From Cyclobacteriaceae bacterium (GTDB taxonomy: Bacteria > Bacteroidota > Bacteroidia > Cytophagales > Cyclobacteriaceae): DNA of 41,050 bases. Of the stretch, positions 1-7,788 are shown piece after piece (position 1 is the first letter of the stretch; every line of letters starts with the position of its first letter). The position numbers and the translations under genes were made by a program. The notes beneath the pieces are model-generated. The model had not been told where the DNA came from. It was given only the letters and a program-made list of their open reading frames with translations, and ran no database searches. The stretch lies in contig JALSJD010000236.1 of NCBI GenBank assembly GCA_026989535.1, forward strand, positions 1-41,050, read 5' to 3'.

Positions 1-157
1 CTACAAACACCTTTCGCCCATTGTAAAAGAAGTTGCCGAAAAACATGGCATTCCTTACCACCAACACAAAACATTTTTAGGGGCATTAATTAGTCATTTT
101 ACAATGCTTAATCAATTAGGAACCGGGGCTTACGACAAAAAAATGGCTGCTGCTTAG
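1..157 (+). CDS. Fatty-acid desaturase, C-terminal end (partial)
   Basis: Only the last 51 codons are in the window, reading in frame from base 2 to the TAG at 155-157. The peptide reads HLSPIVKEVAEKHGIPYHQH, then KTFLGALISHF and an LGTGAYD close to the end. This pattern matches the C-terminus of membrane acyl-CoA/acyl-lipid desaturases of the COG3239 group, where a late His-box helix is followed by a short cytoplasmic tail. The family introduces double bonds into fatty acids in the cytoplasmic membrane using a di-iron site held by His boxes, but those boxes lie upstream of the window and cannot be checked. The stop codon lies in the left arm of a long palindrome (154-316). The family assignment is by recognition of the tail only. 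Confidence 0.7.
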   Translation, partial: YKHLSPIVKEVAEKHGIPYHQHKTFLGALISHFTMLNQLGTGAYDKKMAAA

Positions 158-316
158 GAATTGTAAAGAAATAACTCATCGTTTTGACTTTTTCTCTTTC
201 CCTTTCTCATCGTTAAAATTTTAAACCGTAGCTACGGCTACGCTTGAAAATTTTGCCTCGATAAAGAAAAAAATAAATGCGTCAATTTCAACGACTTATT
301 TCTTTACAGTTCCTTA
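154..316. repeat. Long imperfect palindrome downstream of the desaturase gene
   Basis: The left arm (TTAGGAATTGTAAAGAAATA at 154-173) is matched in reverse complement by the right arm ending near 316 (TATTTCTTTACAGTTCCTTA). Pairing continues inward through AAAATTTT blocks to a central CCGTAGCTACGG. The whole is about 160 bp with scattered mismatches. A transcript would fold into one long hairpin. It could end transcription of the desaturase gene, or be a mobile fold-back repeat. No second copy is in the window. Confidence 0.6.
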
Positions 317-384
317 GTACCTAAATTGAGCAATTCATTAAAGCGATAAATAAGCACTCATTAGCCCCTGTCCATAAAGTAAAT

Positions 385-537
385 GTTTTCAGAAATAACA
401 AATGACACTATTTAAATAACAAATAAATTTCAAAATACAATCATCTAAACACCAAACACTTGCATGGTTTGAAGTTTTTGTTATTGAGATTTATTTGTTA
501 TTTGATTTTTGTTTATTGGAATTTATAGACCAACACT
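385..537. repeat. Dispersed AT-rich fold-back repeat, copy 1
   Basis: This stretch shares long blocks with 31813-31955: GTTTTCAGAAATAACAAAT at the left, AAATACAATCA in the middle, CATGGTTTGA next, then GAGATTTATTTGTTATTTG and TTTATTGGA at the right. It is internally self-complementary: AATAACAAATAAAT pairs with ATTTATTTGTTATT, and AAACACCAAAC pairs imperfectly with GTTTGAAGTTT around ACTTGCATG. It carries no reading frame. The rest of 317-559 shows nothing further except the similar words TTAGCCCCTG (361-370) and TTAGCCCCTA (540-549), which flank it. Confidence 0.65.
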
Positions 538-559
538 AGTTAGCCCCTATGTTTATGGC

Positions 560-3500
560 TTAGTTCATCGAAAACTTAAATTGAAACGTAGGAAACCACC
601 CTTCGACTGAACGCCCCAAATTTAACGACATATAAATAACTTTGGCAGGGGCTACCCAAACACCCGCCCCATAACCATGATGCCAAGCATTAGATTTTTC
701 ACCTTCTGTGGCAACAATTCCGGCATCGTAAAAAAAGTTAATCCCTATTTGTGTAGGCAAAATATAGGCCCTTACATTTAGTAGTTTTACAATAAGGTTT
801 GCATTATTATAAATAACCCTATCGCCACCAAACCTGTATTGCCTAAATCCTCTAAGTTGGTTATGGCTACCTAAGTATTTGGCCTGATAAAACTCGTAAT
901 TGCCAAATACCTGCGCAAAACCTGTTCTGTTTGATAGAGTTACCCGAGAAGGCATTTTAAAACTATAATAAAAAGTAAAGTCGGACGAGACATTGCCAAA
1001 AGAGCCTGCACCATCTGAAATTCCAATATTATAGCCAAATTCTGATACCCATTTTATACCTTTTTCTGTAAGAATTTCTCTATTTCTGGTATCAATCTGT
1101 AAAGCACCTGTAAAACCCGTCCATGCTTTTCGCTTAAAAACAGTGGCAGAATCCAATCCATTTTCAGAAAAATTAGTTATAAATCTTTCGGCAGTGGGTT
1201 CAACTTTAATTACCTGAGAAGAGGAACCTGCTAAAAATGTAAACTGCTCGCCCAAGTTAAATTTAAAATGGGCATCTAATCTTATTTCTTCAAAACGAAC
1301 TCTGTAATAGTTGATATTTATAGTTTGGTTGTATGTAGTTTGGTTTCCTAATCCAAAATAATTAGAAACAAAATTGGGCGACCTAATTTCGGCTTTTAAA
1401 ATAATGTCTGCCTTTTTAATAACATCAATATATTCGCCTTCGTACATAAAATTATAAGAAGAGGTGGCAATGGCATGAGTTAATCCAATTTTATGGCTCG
1501 ATTTATACGGGTTTTTTCTAAAGCCCCGAATTTTTAAATTAATGCCTGCTCCTAAAAAAAGACCATCGTCTCTATTAAACTTAACCCCAATTAGCGGGCC
1601 TAAGTAATTATAATTAAAAGACTTTCTATTATATACATTTACCTGAGGTTTATGCGAAAAATTATTTTTTGTTTCTCTGCCTTTATTAACACTATTGTTT
1701 TCATTTTTTAAATCGTAAATTAACCATGTTTTTTGCAACAATTTTACATTTGAGCTATCGGTAAAGCTATCGCTGCCTGCCCCGCCAATGGCTCTTATTT
1801 TAGGACCGCTTGCTACGTTTCCTGTAATTTTAAAAACATCGTTGCCATCTAACCCATATACGTGTATTTCTTTGGTTTCGGAGGCAATAAAATTTCTGTG
1901 GTAAAGCAGTTTACTATACCTACCCTTGCTATTTATTTTAAACATTTTAACCGAGGTGGTGTCATTGTTTTTTCTAATTATTTCAAAATATTCTTTTTTA
2001 TTACTGCCAACAACATCTACTTGCTTGGCCAATGCCTTGTAATAGGTTAAGGCATAATCCTCCATTTTATCTCTTCGTAACTTTAGGTTGGCAATAATTT
2101 TATCGCCATGGTGTTGATAAACATTTTTTGGCCACTGAGCAATGGCATTTTCGATAATTTCATCGGTAAGTTGAGAGCGCATTTTTTTACTAATTTCCAT
2201 CCAATCCTCTCGCGCTAGTGCTGTTAAAAACGAACGATCAAAATATTTGGCAGCAAAGCTCCACAACCCGGGTACATTTTTTATTTCGCCCCCAAAACCT
2301 TGTAATGCTGGCACTGCCCAATTTGCACCTATCATTGAAGGTATTAATCCTTCGTTTACGTAAAAAACCTGATCTCTGTCTCTAGGTATGGGCTCAAAAT
2401 ATTTTCCTTTGCCTTTATTAGCAAACTGAGCCCATCGCCACTGGTCATCGTGCCTGTCCCAATCTCCTAAAAAGGTATCAAAAAGCCGTGCTTTTAACAC
2501 CATGTGTTGGTTCACTTTGTTATCATTATCTTTATAAAGCTTAGCCAGCATATCAGGTGTATTTATTATTTTTTTAGCATAACCAAAATAAGGTGCATCC
2601 GATTGATTTTTAGCAGGTCGCTCTTCAAATAGTGCAAGTTTATTTTTAAATTCTTCGCGATAGAGGCCAAGCCGGGGGTCATCGGGTATAAACACCAATG
2701 CCGGATTTGTATGATATACGCCAACTGCATCGGCTAGCGGAGGCACTACAAAGGCGGCATACGGATTGCTTCCGGTAATGCCTTCTTGTACTATTTTTTT
2801 TACAAAATTGCTTTTAAACTGAGTAGGGATTAGTTTAGAAGCGTCTTTCTCTAATAATCGAATCACGTATTGCTTGCCATCAGGGGCTTCTAATCGAAGC
2901 GATTTTGTTTGGTTTCCTCCTCCTCTTTTCAAAATTTTAAGGCCTCCCTTTTCATTGCCAATATCAAATACAGGAGCTTTAACTTTTTGAGACCATTCGG
3001 GTCGGTATCCTTTCCCAAAAATAAAATATCGCATATTGCTGCCTTCAAACACTTGGGTTACATTCGCTATCTGTTCTCCTGCCAAAACATCAACCTGAAT
3101 AGAGTCATCTGGATGATATTCTTTATAAAAAGGGGTATCGGAAATTTGCATTTCAAACACAGTTGGGTTTGCCGTATTTGGTGATTCAAATGTTAGCCAA
3201 ACCTCTCCGTTGGCATAATAATCGAGGTAGCCATAACCGTGATAATTACCTGCAAATACCGATGGTTTTTTTTGCTTTACTGTGGTGTTTTGTTTTGAGC
3301 CTGCCCCACTTACAATATAGTTTACTCCATCTTTAGCTAAATATTGTAAGGCATGTTCATGCCCTGCTATATGTACCAAATTTTTATGGGTAACAAGCAG
3401 TTCGTTAATGGTTTTAACCATTGCTTTATGCTGTAGGTTGGCTTGGTCTTGTAAACTACCAATCATCTGCCTGTATAATGGAAAAATGGAGCCAATAATT

Positions 3501-4228
3501 GGCAAGGGCACCCAAAGGGCTGGATTTAGCTTGGTAAGAGGAAAAAGGTGGTCTTTGCCCGTTACAACACCGCCATGCATACCTTTGGTGTAAATAGGGT
3601 GATGGCTGGCTACAATTACTTTTTTGTGTATATTACGTTGCAATATATCTCGTAATTGAAGAAATGTTTCTTCTGGTGTTTTAGCTCCGCAGGAAGATGC
3701 CCTGCCTGGTTTTTCCCCTTTTTGCAAAAAGTATTGTGTATCTAATATTATTAAAGTAATGTTGCTATCAAGCGGTATTTCAACAGGGCCGGGACAGCCT
3801 TCATTTGGAAAAAAAACATTCGCAGAATCAAGTGCATTTTCAATATAATGCTCCTGTTCTTTTATTCTTTGCCACCCGTCATTTTTTCCGTTGTTCCAAT
3901 CATGGTTTCCTGGTATGAAAAATATATTGCCTTTAAAATTTTTTACTGTATTAATTTGAGCGTCTATAATTGCCTGTGCTTCGCCTCGTAATTTGCTGCC
4001 TTTTAAAGGCATCCCATCATCATATATATTGTCTCCTAAAAAAATAACACCTGCATTCTTTTCTTCGCTGATAAGCTTTTGTTTAAGCAAGTTAAGCACA
4101 GGCTTGCTGCCAGAACTACCCGCATCTCCAATTAAGTATAGCCTGTATTTTGGGGTTTCGGAGGGTTTAGTTTGGGCAACTAAAACAATAGCACTAAACA
4201 GCATATAAAAGGCAAGAAGGTATCGCAT
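560..4228 (-). CDS. Metallophosphatase / kinase-like / outer-membrane beta-barrel fusion protein
   Basis: A protein of 1222 residues counted from the ATG at 4228. That start gives a clean signal peptide (MRYLLAFYMLFSAIVLVAQ), sits 1 base after the stop of the upstream gene, and follows an AGAAGA ribosome site. Residues about 27-330 are a calcineurin-type phosphoesterase: IGDAG, GDNIYDDG, GNHDWNNG, SHHP and GHEH supply the usual metal ligands. Residues about 440-760 carry GDWDRHDDQWRW and then PIPRDRDQVF, resembling the catalytic and metal motifs of CotH/HipA-like kinase folds, although the expected ATP-binding Lys strand reads YVIRLLEKD. The last 390 residues look like a BamA/TamA-type surface-antigen barrel (GFRQYRFGGDR and alternating strands to the end). 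It probably sits in the outer membrane with soluble domains attached. The substrate is unknown. Phosphatase and barrel calls are good; the kinase-like call is inference. Confidence 0.8.
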   Translation of the reverse strand: MRYLLAFYMLFSAIVLVAQTKPSETPKYRLYLIGDAGSSGSKPVLNLLKQKLISEEKNAGVIFLGDNIYDDGMPLKGSKLRGEAQAIIDAQINTVKNFKGNIFFIPGNHDWNNGKNDGWQRIKEQEHYIENALDSANVFFPNEGCPGPVEIPLDSNITLIILDTQYFLQKGEKPGRASSCGAKTPEETFLQLRDILQRNIHKKVIVASHHPIYTKGMHGGVVTGKDHLFPLTKLNPALWVPLPIIGSIFPLYRQMIGSLQDQANLQHKAMVKTINELLVTHKNLVHIAGHEHALQYLAKDGVNYIVSGAGSKQNTTVKQKKPSVFAGNYHGYGYLDYYANGEVWLTFESPNTANPTVFEMQISDTPFYKEYHPDDSIQVDVLAGEQIANVTQVFEGSNMRYFIFGKGYRPEWSQKVKAPVFDIGNEKGGLKILKRGGGNQTKSLRLEAPDGKQYVIRLLEKDASKLIPTQFKSNFVKKIVQEGITGSNPYAAFVVPPLADAVGVYHTNPALVFIPDDPRLGLYREEFKNKLALFEERPAKNQSDAPYFGYAKKIINTPDMLAKLYKDNDNKVNQHMVLKARLFDTFLGDWDRHDDQWRWAQFANKGKGKYFEPIPRDRDQVFYVNEGLIPSMIGANWAVPALQGFGGEIKNVPGLWSFAAKYFDRSFLTALAREDWMEISKKMRSQLTDEIIENAIAQWPKNVYQHHGDKIIANLKLRRDKMEDYALTYYKALAKQVDVVGSNKKEYFEIIRKNNDTTSVKMFKINSKGRYSKLLYHRNFIASETKEIHVYGLDGNDVFKITGNVASGPKIRAIGGAGSDSFTDSSNVKLLQKTWLIYDLKNENNSVNKGRETKNNFSHKPQVNVYNRKSFNYNYLGPLIGVKFNRDDGLFLGAGINLKIRGFRKNPYKSSHKIGLTHAIATSSYNFMYEGEYIDVIKKADIILKAEIRSPNFVSNYFGLGNQTTYNQTININYYRVRFEEIRLDAHFKFNLGEQFTFLAGSSSQVIKVEPTAERFITNFSENGLDSATVFKRKAWTGFTGALQIDTRNREILTEKGIKWVSEFGYNIGISDGAGSFGNVSSDFTFYYSFKMPSRVTLSNRTGFAQVFGNYEFYQAKYLGSHNQLRGFRQYRFGGDRVIYNNANLIVKLLNVRAYILPTQIGINFFYDAGIVATEGEKSNAWHHGYGAGVWVAPAKVIYMSLNLGRSVEGWFPTFQFKFSMN

Positions 4229-4229
4229 A

Positions 4230-5045
4230 TTATCTTCTTTTAAAACGATATAAGTTAGCCTTGTCTTTTTTACCTTCATTACTAATAAATAAATCGCCAT
4301 TGGGCGAAAAACAAATGCCTTCGGGCTGTGCATATATGCTAGAGGGTAACTTTTGCACGGCTTTAATAGTATAGTTAGAATTTAACACGACAATAAGCTT
4401 GCCCACAGAGGACAGGATATATACATCGTTTGTAAGCGGATCGACTGCAATAGCAGAAGGCTTAAATTTTTCGATAGCTTCAAATTTTTGAATGTCAGAT
4501 TTTTTTATAGTTACAAGAGGTGTTTCCGAAAAATAATAATCCGAAATTTTTAATGAAAAAATAGATTTTCCTTTAAACGCTGCTTCTAAAATGCTGCCAC
4601 TTTCTTTACATGCAATGAGTAATTGATGATTTTTAGCATCGTAGCCAAGCCCCTCTGCATCATTTTTCCAGCTTAACAGGGTATTTAGTTGCTGTATGTT
4701 TTTAGGGTTGCTTCTATCAAAATAATAAATTTTACCACTGCTTAACAATGCATATAAGCAAGTCCCTACCATTTCAACTCCCTCAAAATCACCGGGAAAC
4801 GAAAATTTTATTTTTTCTTCAATTTTACCAGTAGTTGCATTTAATACATAAATAATACCTGCTTCATCTTGTATTGCACCCACCTGATTATTACCAAGCC
4901 AAGTTAGCCCAGAAATTTCTTTTAATTCTTTAGAAAGCTTTATTTTTAGCGTGGGTTTAGAAAAATTAAAGGGAACTGTTCGGTTATCTATATTATTTAA
5001 ATTAAACAAGATAGAGTAGCTAAAAATGTATATAATTTGCAACAT
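4230..5045 (-). CDS. SdiA-regulated-like beta-propeller protein
   Basis: About 271 residues from the ATG at 5045; the longer frame would need a TTG start two codons earlier. The N-terminus is hydrophobic (MLQIIYIFSYSILF), consistent with export. Repeated blade-like segments follow: KEISGLTWLGNNQVGAIQDE, GDFEGVEMVG, DAEGLGYDAKN and AQPEGICFSPNGDLFISNEG. This matches the SdiA-regulated / esterase-like six-bladed propeller family (PF06977). No enzymatic activity can be assigned. The stop codon is one base before the start of the phosphatase-barrel gene, so the two are almost certainly co-transcribed and perhaps translationally coupled. The propeller may act in the periplasm with that protein, which is inference from position alone. 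Confidence 0.75.
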   Translation of the reverse strand: MLQIIYIFSYSILFNLNNIDNRTVPFNFSKPTLKIKLSKELKEISGLTWLGNNQVGAIQDEAGIIYVLNATTGKIEEKIKFSFPGDFEGVEMVGTCLYALLSSGKIYYFDRSNPKNIQQLNTLLSWKNDAEGLGYDAKNHQLLIACKESGSILEAAFKGKSIFSLKISDYYFSETPLVTIKKSDIQKFEAIEKFKPSAIAVDPLTNDVYILSSVGKLIVVLNSNYTIKAVQKLPSSIYAQPEGICFSPNGDLFISNEGKKDKANLYRFKRR

Positions 5046-5124
5046 AAACAATTAAAAAATTAACAAGTTAAATATACGCAAATAGCAACTAAACAGCCTT
5101 ATAAAAAACGATTCAAATATAAAA

Positions 5125-6327
5125 ATGGAAAATAAGAATGTAAATAAATACAGAGAGTTTGCTGAAAATATTTTAATAAATGATATTAAAGCCAGTTTTG
5201 TGTATCATACCGTAGAACACACAAGGTTGGTAGTAAAAGCATTTGAAGAAATTGGCAATGCCATGAACTTTTCTGACAGAGAACTAGAGTTAGGGATAAT
5301 TGCTGCTTGGTTTCATGATACGGGCTATTCAAAAAAATATATAATGCATGAGCTTGAAAGTGTGCGCATTTTTGATAACGTTAGAATTAAAGAGGACTTT
5401 ACGGCAGAGGAAGTGTCGGTAATTCATAAATTGATATTAAGCACTAAAATGCCTCAGAAGCCCTTAACTGCTATTGAAGAAGCTCTTTGCGATGCTGATT
5501 TGCACCATTTAGGAACAGACTCTTTTTTCGACTTATCTAAGTTATTAAGAAAAGAGATGGTATCTGCGTTTGGGAGCGATATTAGCAAAGAAAAATGGAA
5601 TAGGGATTCGTATTTTTTTATACGAGACCACGCCTATTTTACACCTTATGCCAAAGAGAAATATGGTGCAAAACAAAAAGAAAATACAACGCTGGTTAGG
5701 AGCAAGATTAAAGAATTTGCTGCTCAGGATAAAATAGTAAAAAGCTTAGAATCTAAGCTGGAGAAAGTAAACGAGAAACTGGACAAAAAGCCAACCAGAG
5801 GCGTAGAAACAATGTTTAGGATTACCTCTCGAAATCATTTGCAGCTAAGCAGCATGGCCGATAGCAAGGCTAATATTATGATTTCTATAAATACCATATT
5901 AATTTCTATTTTAATTTCGGGCTATGCTGGCCGAATGGCAGAATACCCCGAATTTGTTTTGCCTGTAATTACACTGGTACTAGTTAGTTTAGCTACCATT
6001 GTTTTGTCTGTTTTAGCTACTCGCCCATCGGTTAGCAAGGGCAAATTTTCTAAACAAGACATTATTGACAAAAAAACTAATTTGCTTTTTTTTGGCAATT
6101 TTCATGGTATGAACATAGAGGATTATGAATGGGGAGTTGCCGAAATGTTAAAAGATTCAGATTATTTATATAGCAGCCTTACCAGAGATATATTTTTCTT
6201 AGGCAAGGTGTTAGGAAGAAAATACAAGATTTTGCGCTTAGCTTATACCACTTTTATGGTTGGCTTTGTTATAAGTGTATTAATGTTATTGGCAACTATT
6301 TATTGGGAGGCTCCTCTCCTGTTTTAG
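5125..6327 (+). CDS. HD-domain protein fused to a Pycsar-type transmembrane effector domain
   Basis: 400 residues. The N-terminal half is an HD metal-dependent phosphohydrolase: VEHTRLV, AAWFHDTGYS and ALCDADLHHLG supply the H...HD...D ligands. A short charged coiled-coil stretch (KSLESKLEKVNEKLDKK) joins it to residues about 230-400, which begin RNHLQLSSMADSKANIMISI and contain two hydrophobic hairpins. This is the DUF5706/PycTM domain of Pycsar effectors, which in studied systems damages the inner membrane on binding cyclic UMP or CMP. The usual adjacent pyrimidine cyclase is absent; the only class III cyclase here is 16 kb away. The HD domain might hydrolyse a nucleotide signal, which is inference. 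It is divergent from 5045, and its stop codon overlaps that of the duplicated RnfD-like fragment on the other strand. Confidence 0.8.
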   Translation: MENKNVNKYREFAENILINDIKASFVYHTVEHTRLVVKAFEEIGNAMNFSDRELELGIIAAWFHDTGYSKKYIMHELESVRIFDNVRIKEDFTAEEVSVIHKLILSTKMPQKPLTAIEEALCDADLHHLGTDSFFDLSKLLRKEMVSAFGSDISKEKWNRDSYFFIRDHAYFTPYAKEKYGAKQKENTTLVRSKIKEFAAQDKIVKSLESKLEKVNEKLDKKPTRGVETMFRITSRNHLQLSSMADSKANIMISINTILISILISGYAGRMAEYPEFVLPVITLVLVSLATIVLSVLATRPSVSKGKFSKQDIIDKKTNLLFFGNFHGMNIEDYEWGVAEMLKDSDYLYSSLTRDIFFLGKVLGRKYKILRLAYTTFMVGFVISVLMLLATIYWEAPLLF

Positions 6328-6491
6328 CGGTTTTTTTTATAAACAAAATACCCAATATTGCCTATAAGCAAGCCAATAACCACTGCGTTGGGTACTTTTA
6401 ATACAGCCAAACCAGCTATAAAAAATGCCATTAATACACCGTAAACTAATTGTTGTTTAGTTTTTACAGGAGATGTTTTGGGTTCTATAAT
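6324..6491 (-). pseudogene. Truncated duplicate of the 3' end of the RnfD-like gene
   Basis: Bases 6345-6491 match 17733-17879 at 145 of 147 positions in the same orientation; the two differences are A/G in the Ala/Val codon (LAALKV versus LAVLKV) and one silent change. The fragment encodes IIEPKTSPVKTKQQLVYG through NIGYFVYKKNR and a stop at 6324-6326. Its own C-terminus differs from the intact copy, which ends YKQKVKKGTS. Homology stops abruptly at 6492. The reading frame extends further upstream only by chance and would need a TTG start, so this is a remnant, not a working gene. It forms the left member of a direct-repeat pair bounding the sulfur genes. Confidence 0.85.
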
Positions 6492-6553
6492 GAGTCCACT
6501 CCGAAAACAGGTAATTTTCACAAAAAGAGTTGTTTTGGATGAAGTTTTATTTT

Positions 6554-6772
6554 TCAAGATTCGGTAATGCCTTGCTCTGCCATAGCGGCTACGCGAAGAC
6601 GATGCCTGAGTACCAACGGATTGAAAAAGGTGAAAAGATGCCCATCCGCCAGCAACATGGCTTTATACCCTTTAACATTGTTTGCAAATTGATGGTAATT
6701 ACTGTTTAAATGAAGTATCACATCAATTGTTTTTTTAGATACATCAATACCCAAAGCTTCTTTAAATTTCAT
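6554..6772 (-). mobile_element. IS110-family transposase remnant (N-terminal piece)
   Basis: The ATG at 6772 starts MKFKEALGIDVSKKTIDVIL, the standard beginning of IS110-family (DEDD) transposases; GIDVSKKTIDV holds the first catalytic Asp of the RuvC-like fold. Recognisable similarity ends near KGYKAM (about base 6656). The rest, to the stop at 6554, is unrelated or scrambled, against a normal length above 300 residues. It cannot be active. Bases 6492-6553, between this and the RnfD-like fragment, show nothing I recognise. Confidence 0.75.
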
Positions 6773-6784
6773 AACTTTAAATGT

Positions 6785-6940
6785 TTAATTAAAATAAATG
6801 TTGCTTTTAACTAAGACCTTTACAAGCCCTTGTGGCTAAGATTCTAAATGGTTCTTGGCAACAATTAAAAGAGTGGGGACTGATACTGGCGATAGGTCAT
6901 TAACCTGGCTGGCAGGAAAGTTCACCCCATTCTTTTTTTT
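6785..6940 (-). ncRNA. Possible IS110 bridge-RNA region (remnant)
   Basis: In the IS110 group the noncoding end upstream of the transposase encodes a structured bridge RNA. The matching interval here is non-coding and, read on the minus strand, shows nested pairings: TGGGG with CCCCA enclosing AGGT-TAATG-ACCT, followed by further short self-complementary segments. No target or donor loop can be assigned from one copy. The call rests on position and foldability, and the transposase is dead. Confidence 0.35.
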
Positions 6941-6946
6941 ATAAAG

Positions 6947-6965
6947 TTATCCACATTTATCCACA
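6947..6965 (+). promoter_or_regulatory. Two tandem perfect DnaA boxes
   Basis: TTATCCACA occurs at 6947-6955 and again at 6957-6965, one base apart in the same orientation. Both match the strict DnaA consensus. They are preceded by a T-rich run and followed within 60 bases by the very AT-rich tandem repeat at 7021-7048. They may be a remnant of a replication origin from a mobile replicon. Chance cannot be excluded with only two boxes. Confidence 0.5.
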
Positions 6966-7020
6966 AGTTATGAGTCTCCCCCTTTGGAAACCCCCTCATA
7001 AAAGTCCTATAGTAACTATA

Positions 7021-7048
7021 ATAAGTTATATGTTATAAGTTATATGTT
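7021..7048 (+). repeat. Perfect 14-bp tandem repeat
   Basis: ATAAGTTATATGTT is present twice, back to back. The second copy ends across the proposed left boundary of the integron-like cassette (7046/7047). Confidence 0.8.
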
Positions 7049-7061
7049 ACCATACATACAA

Positions 7062-7781
7062 ATGAACAGATTTAATAAAAAACAAGAATATTCTGCAAAG
7101 GAAATTTTAAATCAACTGGATAAATGTGCAGAGGATTATACATTTCCAATGCTTGATAATGGATATATTTATCTTGTGACATCAAAACTGACTGCCTACA
7201 GAGATGAAAAAAGATGGGTAATTATAATTGAGGTTGTTGGATATAATTACAAAGGAAGAGGGCATAACGGAATAAATAATTGTCTACACATCTTCGGAAA
7301 TTGCATTGACTTTGAGCCAGGAACAGACAATAATAATTTTCTTTACCCAACTGACAATAGTTCTGACGAACCAACTTTTGTTGAAGAAATTCTAAATTCA
7401 AAGATCAAAACAATGATTTTACGTAAAAAAGAAATCACAATTAATCATAACCGTGAATTTTATGCTGAAAAGGGAATTGAATTTGAGGAAGAAGATAAAA
7501 TTTTCATTTGGGAATTTTTAAGAGGTTTAGTTCCTGAATATGAAAACGATTTCTTCGCAACTGAAACGGAAATTAGAGAACGAATACCAAAAGACTTAAC
7601 TAAGTTTTTAGAATTAAAAGAATGGAATCATCCAGACTGTGCTGATTCAGAACTTCCTAGTAAAAATGAAACATTTAAACTAATTGCAAAGGCATTAGAA
7701 ACTGGGATAACTGAATTATATAAACCAACGAAAGAGCCAAATAATCACTGGAAAAACTGGCCATATGGCGGGACGGCATAA
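7062..7781 (+). CDS. DUF7003-like protein of unknown function (cassette cargo)
   Basis: 239 residues from the ATG at 7062. An ATG six codons earlier falls across the cassette edge and is less likely. The N-terminus (YSAKEILNQLDKCAEDYTFP followed by MLDNGYIYL) matches the family I know as DUF7003, whose role is unknown. The protein is acidic and soluble, with no signal peptide or membrane segment. A conserved-looking region holds WVIIIEVVGYNYK and a C-terminal WNHPDCADSELPS segment. The small size and single-gene context resemble immunity-type or cassette-borne stress genes, but no function can be claimed. No partner toxin is adjacent. The gene is inside the integron-like cassette and its reading frame is complete. 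Confidence 0.65.
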   Translation: MNRFNKKQEYSAKEILNQLDKCAEDYTFPMLDNGYIYLVTSKLTAYRDEKRWVIIIEVVGYNYKGRGHNGINNCLHIFGNCIDFEPGTDNNNFLYPTDNSSDEPTFVEEILNSKIKTMILRKKEITINHNREFYAEKGIEFEEEDKIFIWEFLRGLVPEYENDFFATETEIRERIPKDLTKFLELKEWNHPDCADSELPSKNETFKLIAKALETGITELYKPTKEPNNHWKNWPYGGTA

Positions 7782-7788
7782 GAAATAC

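Noticed and set aside
5125-6327. A complete Pycsar defence system
   Set aside because: No pyrimidine cyclase is adjacent, and the cyclase at 22.5 kb is unlinked and of another type.
6324-6557. A 77-codon open frame that appears to be a small membrane protein gene
   Set aside because: It needs a TTG start and joins unrelated bases to the duplicated RnfD-like fragment; the membrane part is a copy of the end of the gene at 17.7 kb.
6947-6965. Chromosomal replication origin
   Set aside because: Only two DnaA boxes are present and no dnaA, dnaN or gidA gene is near; a chromosomal origin call is not supported.
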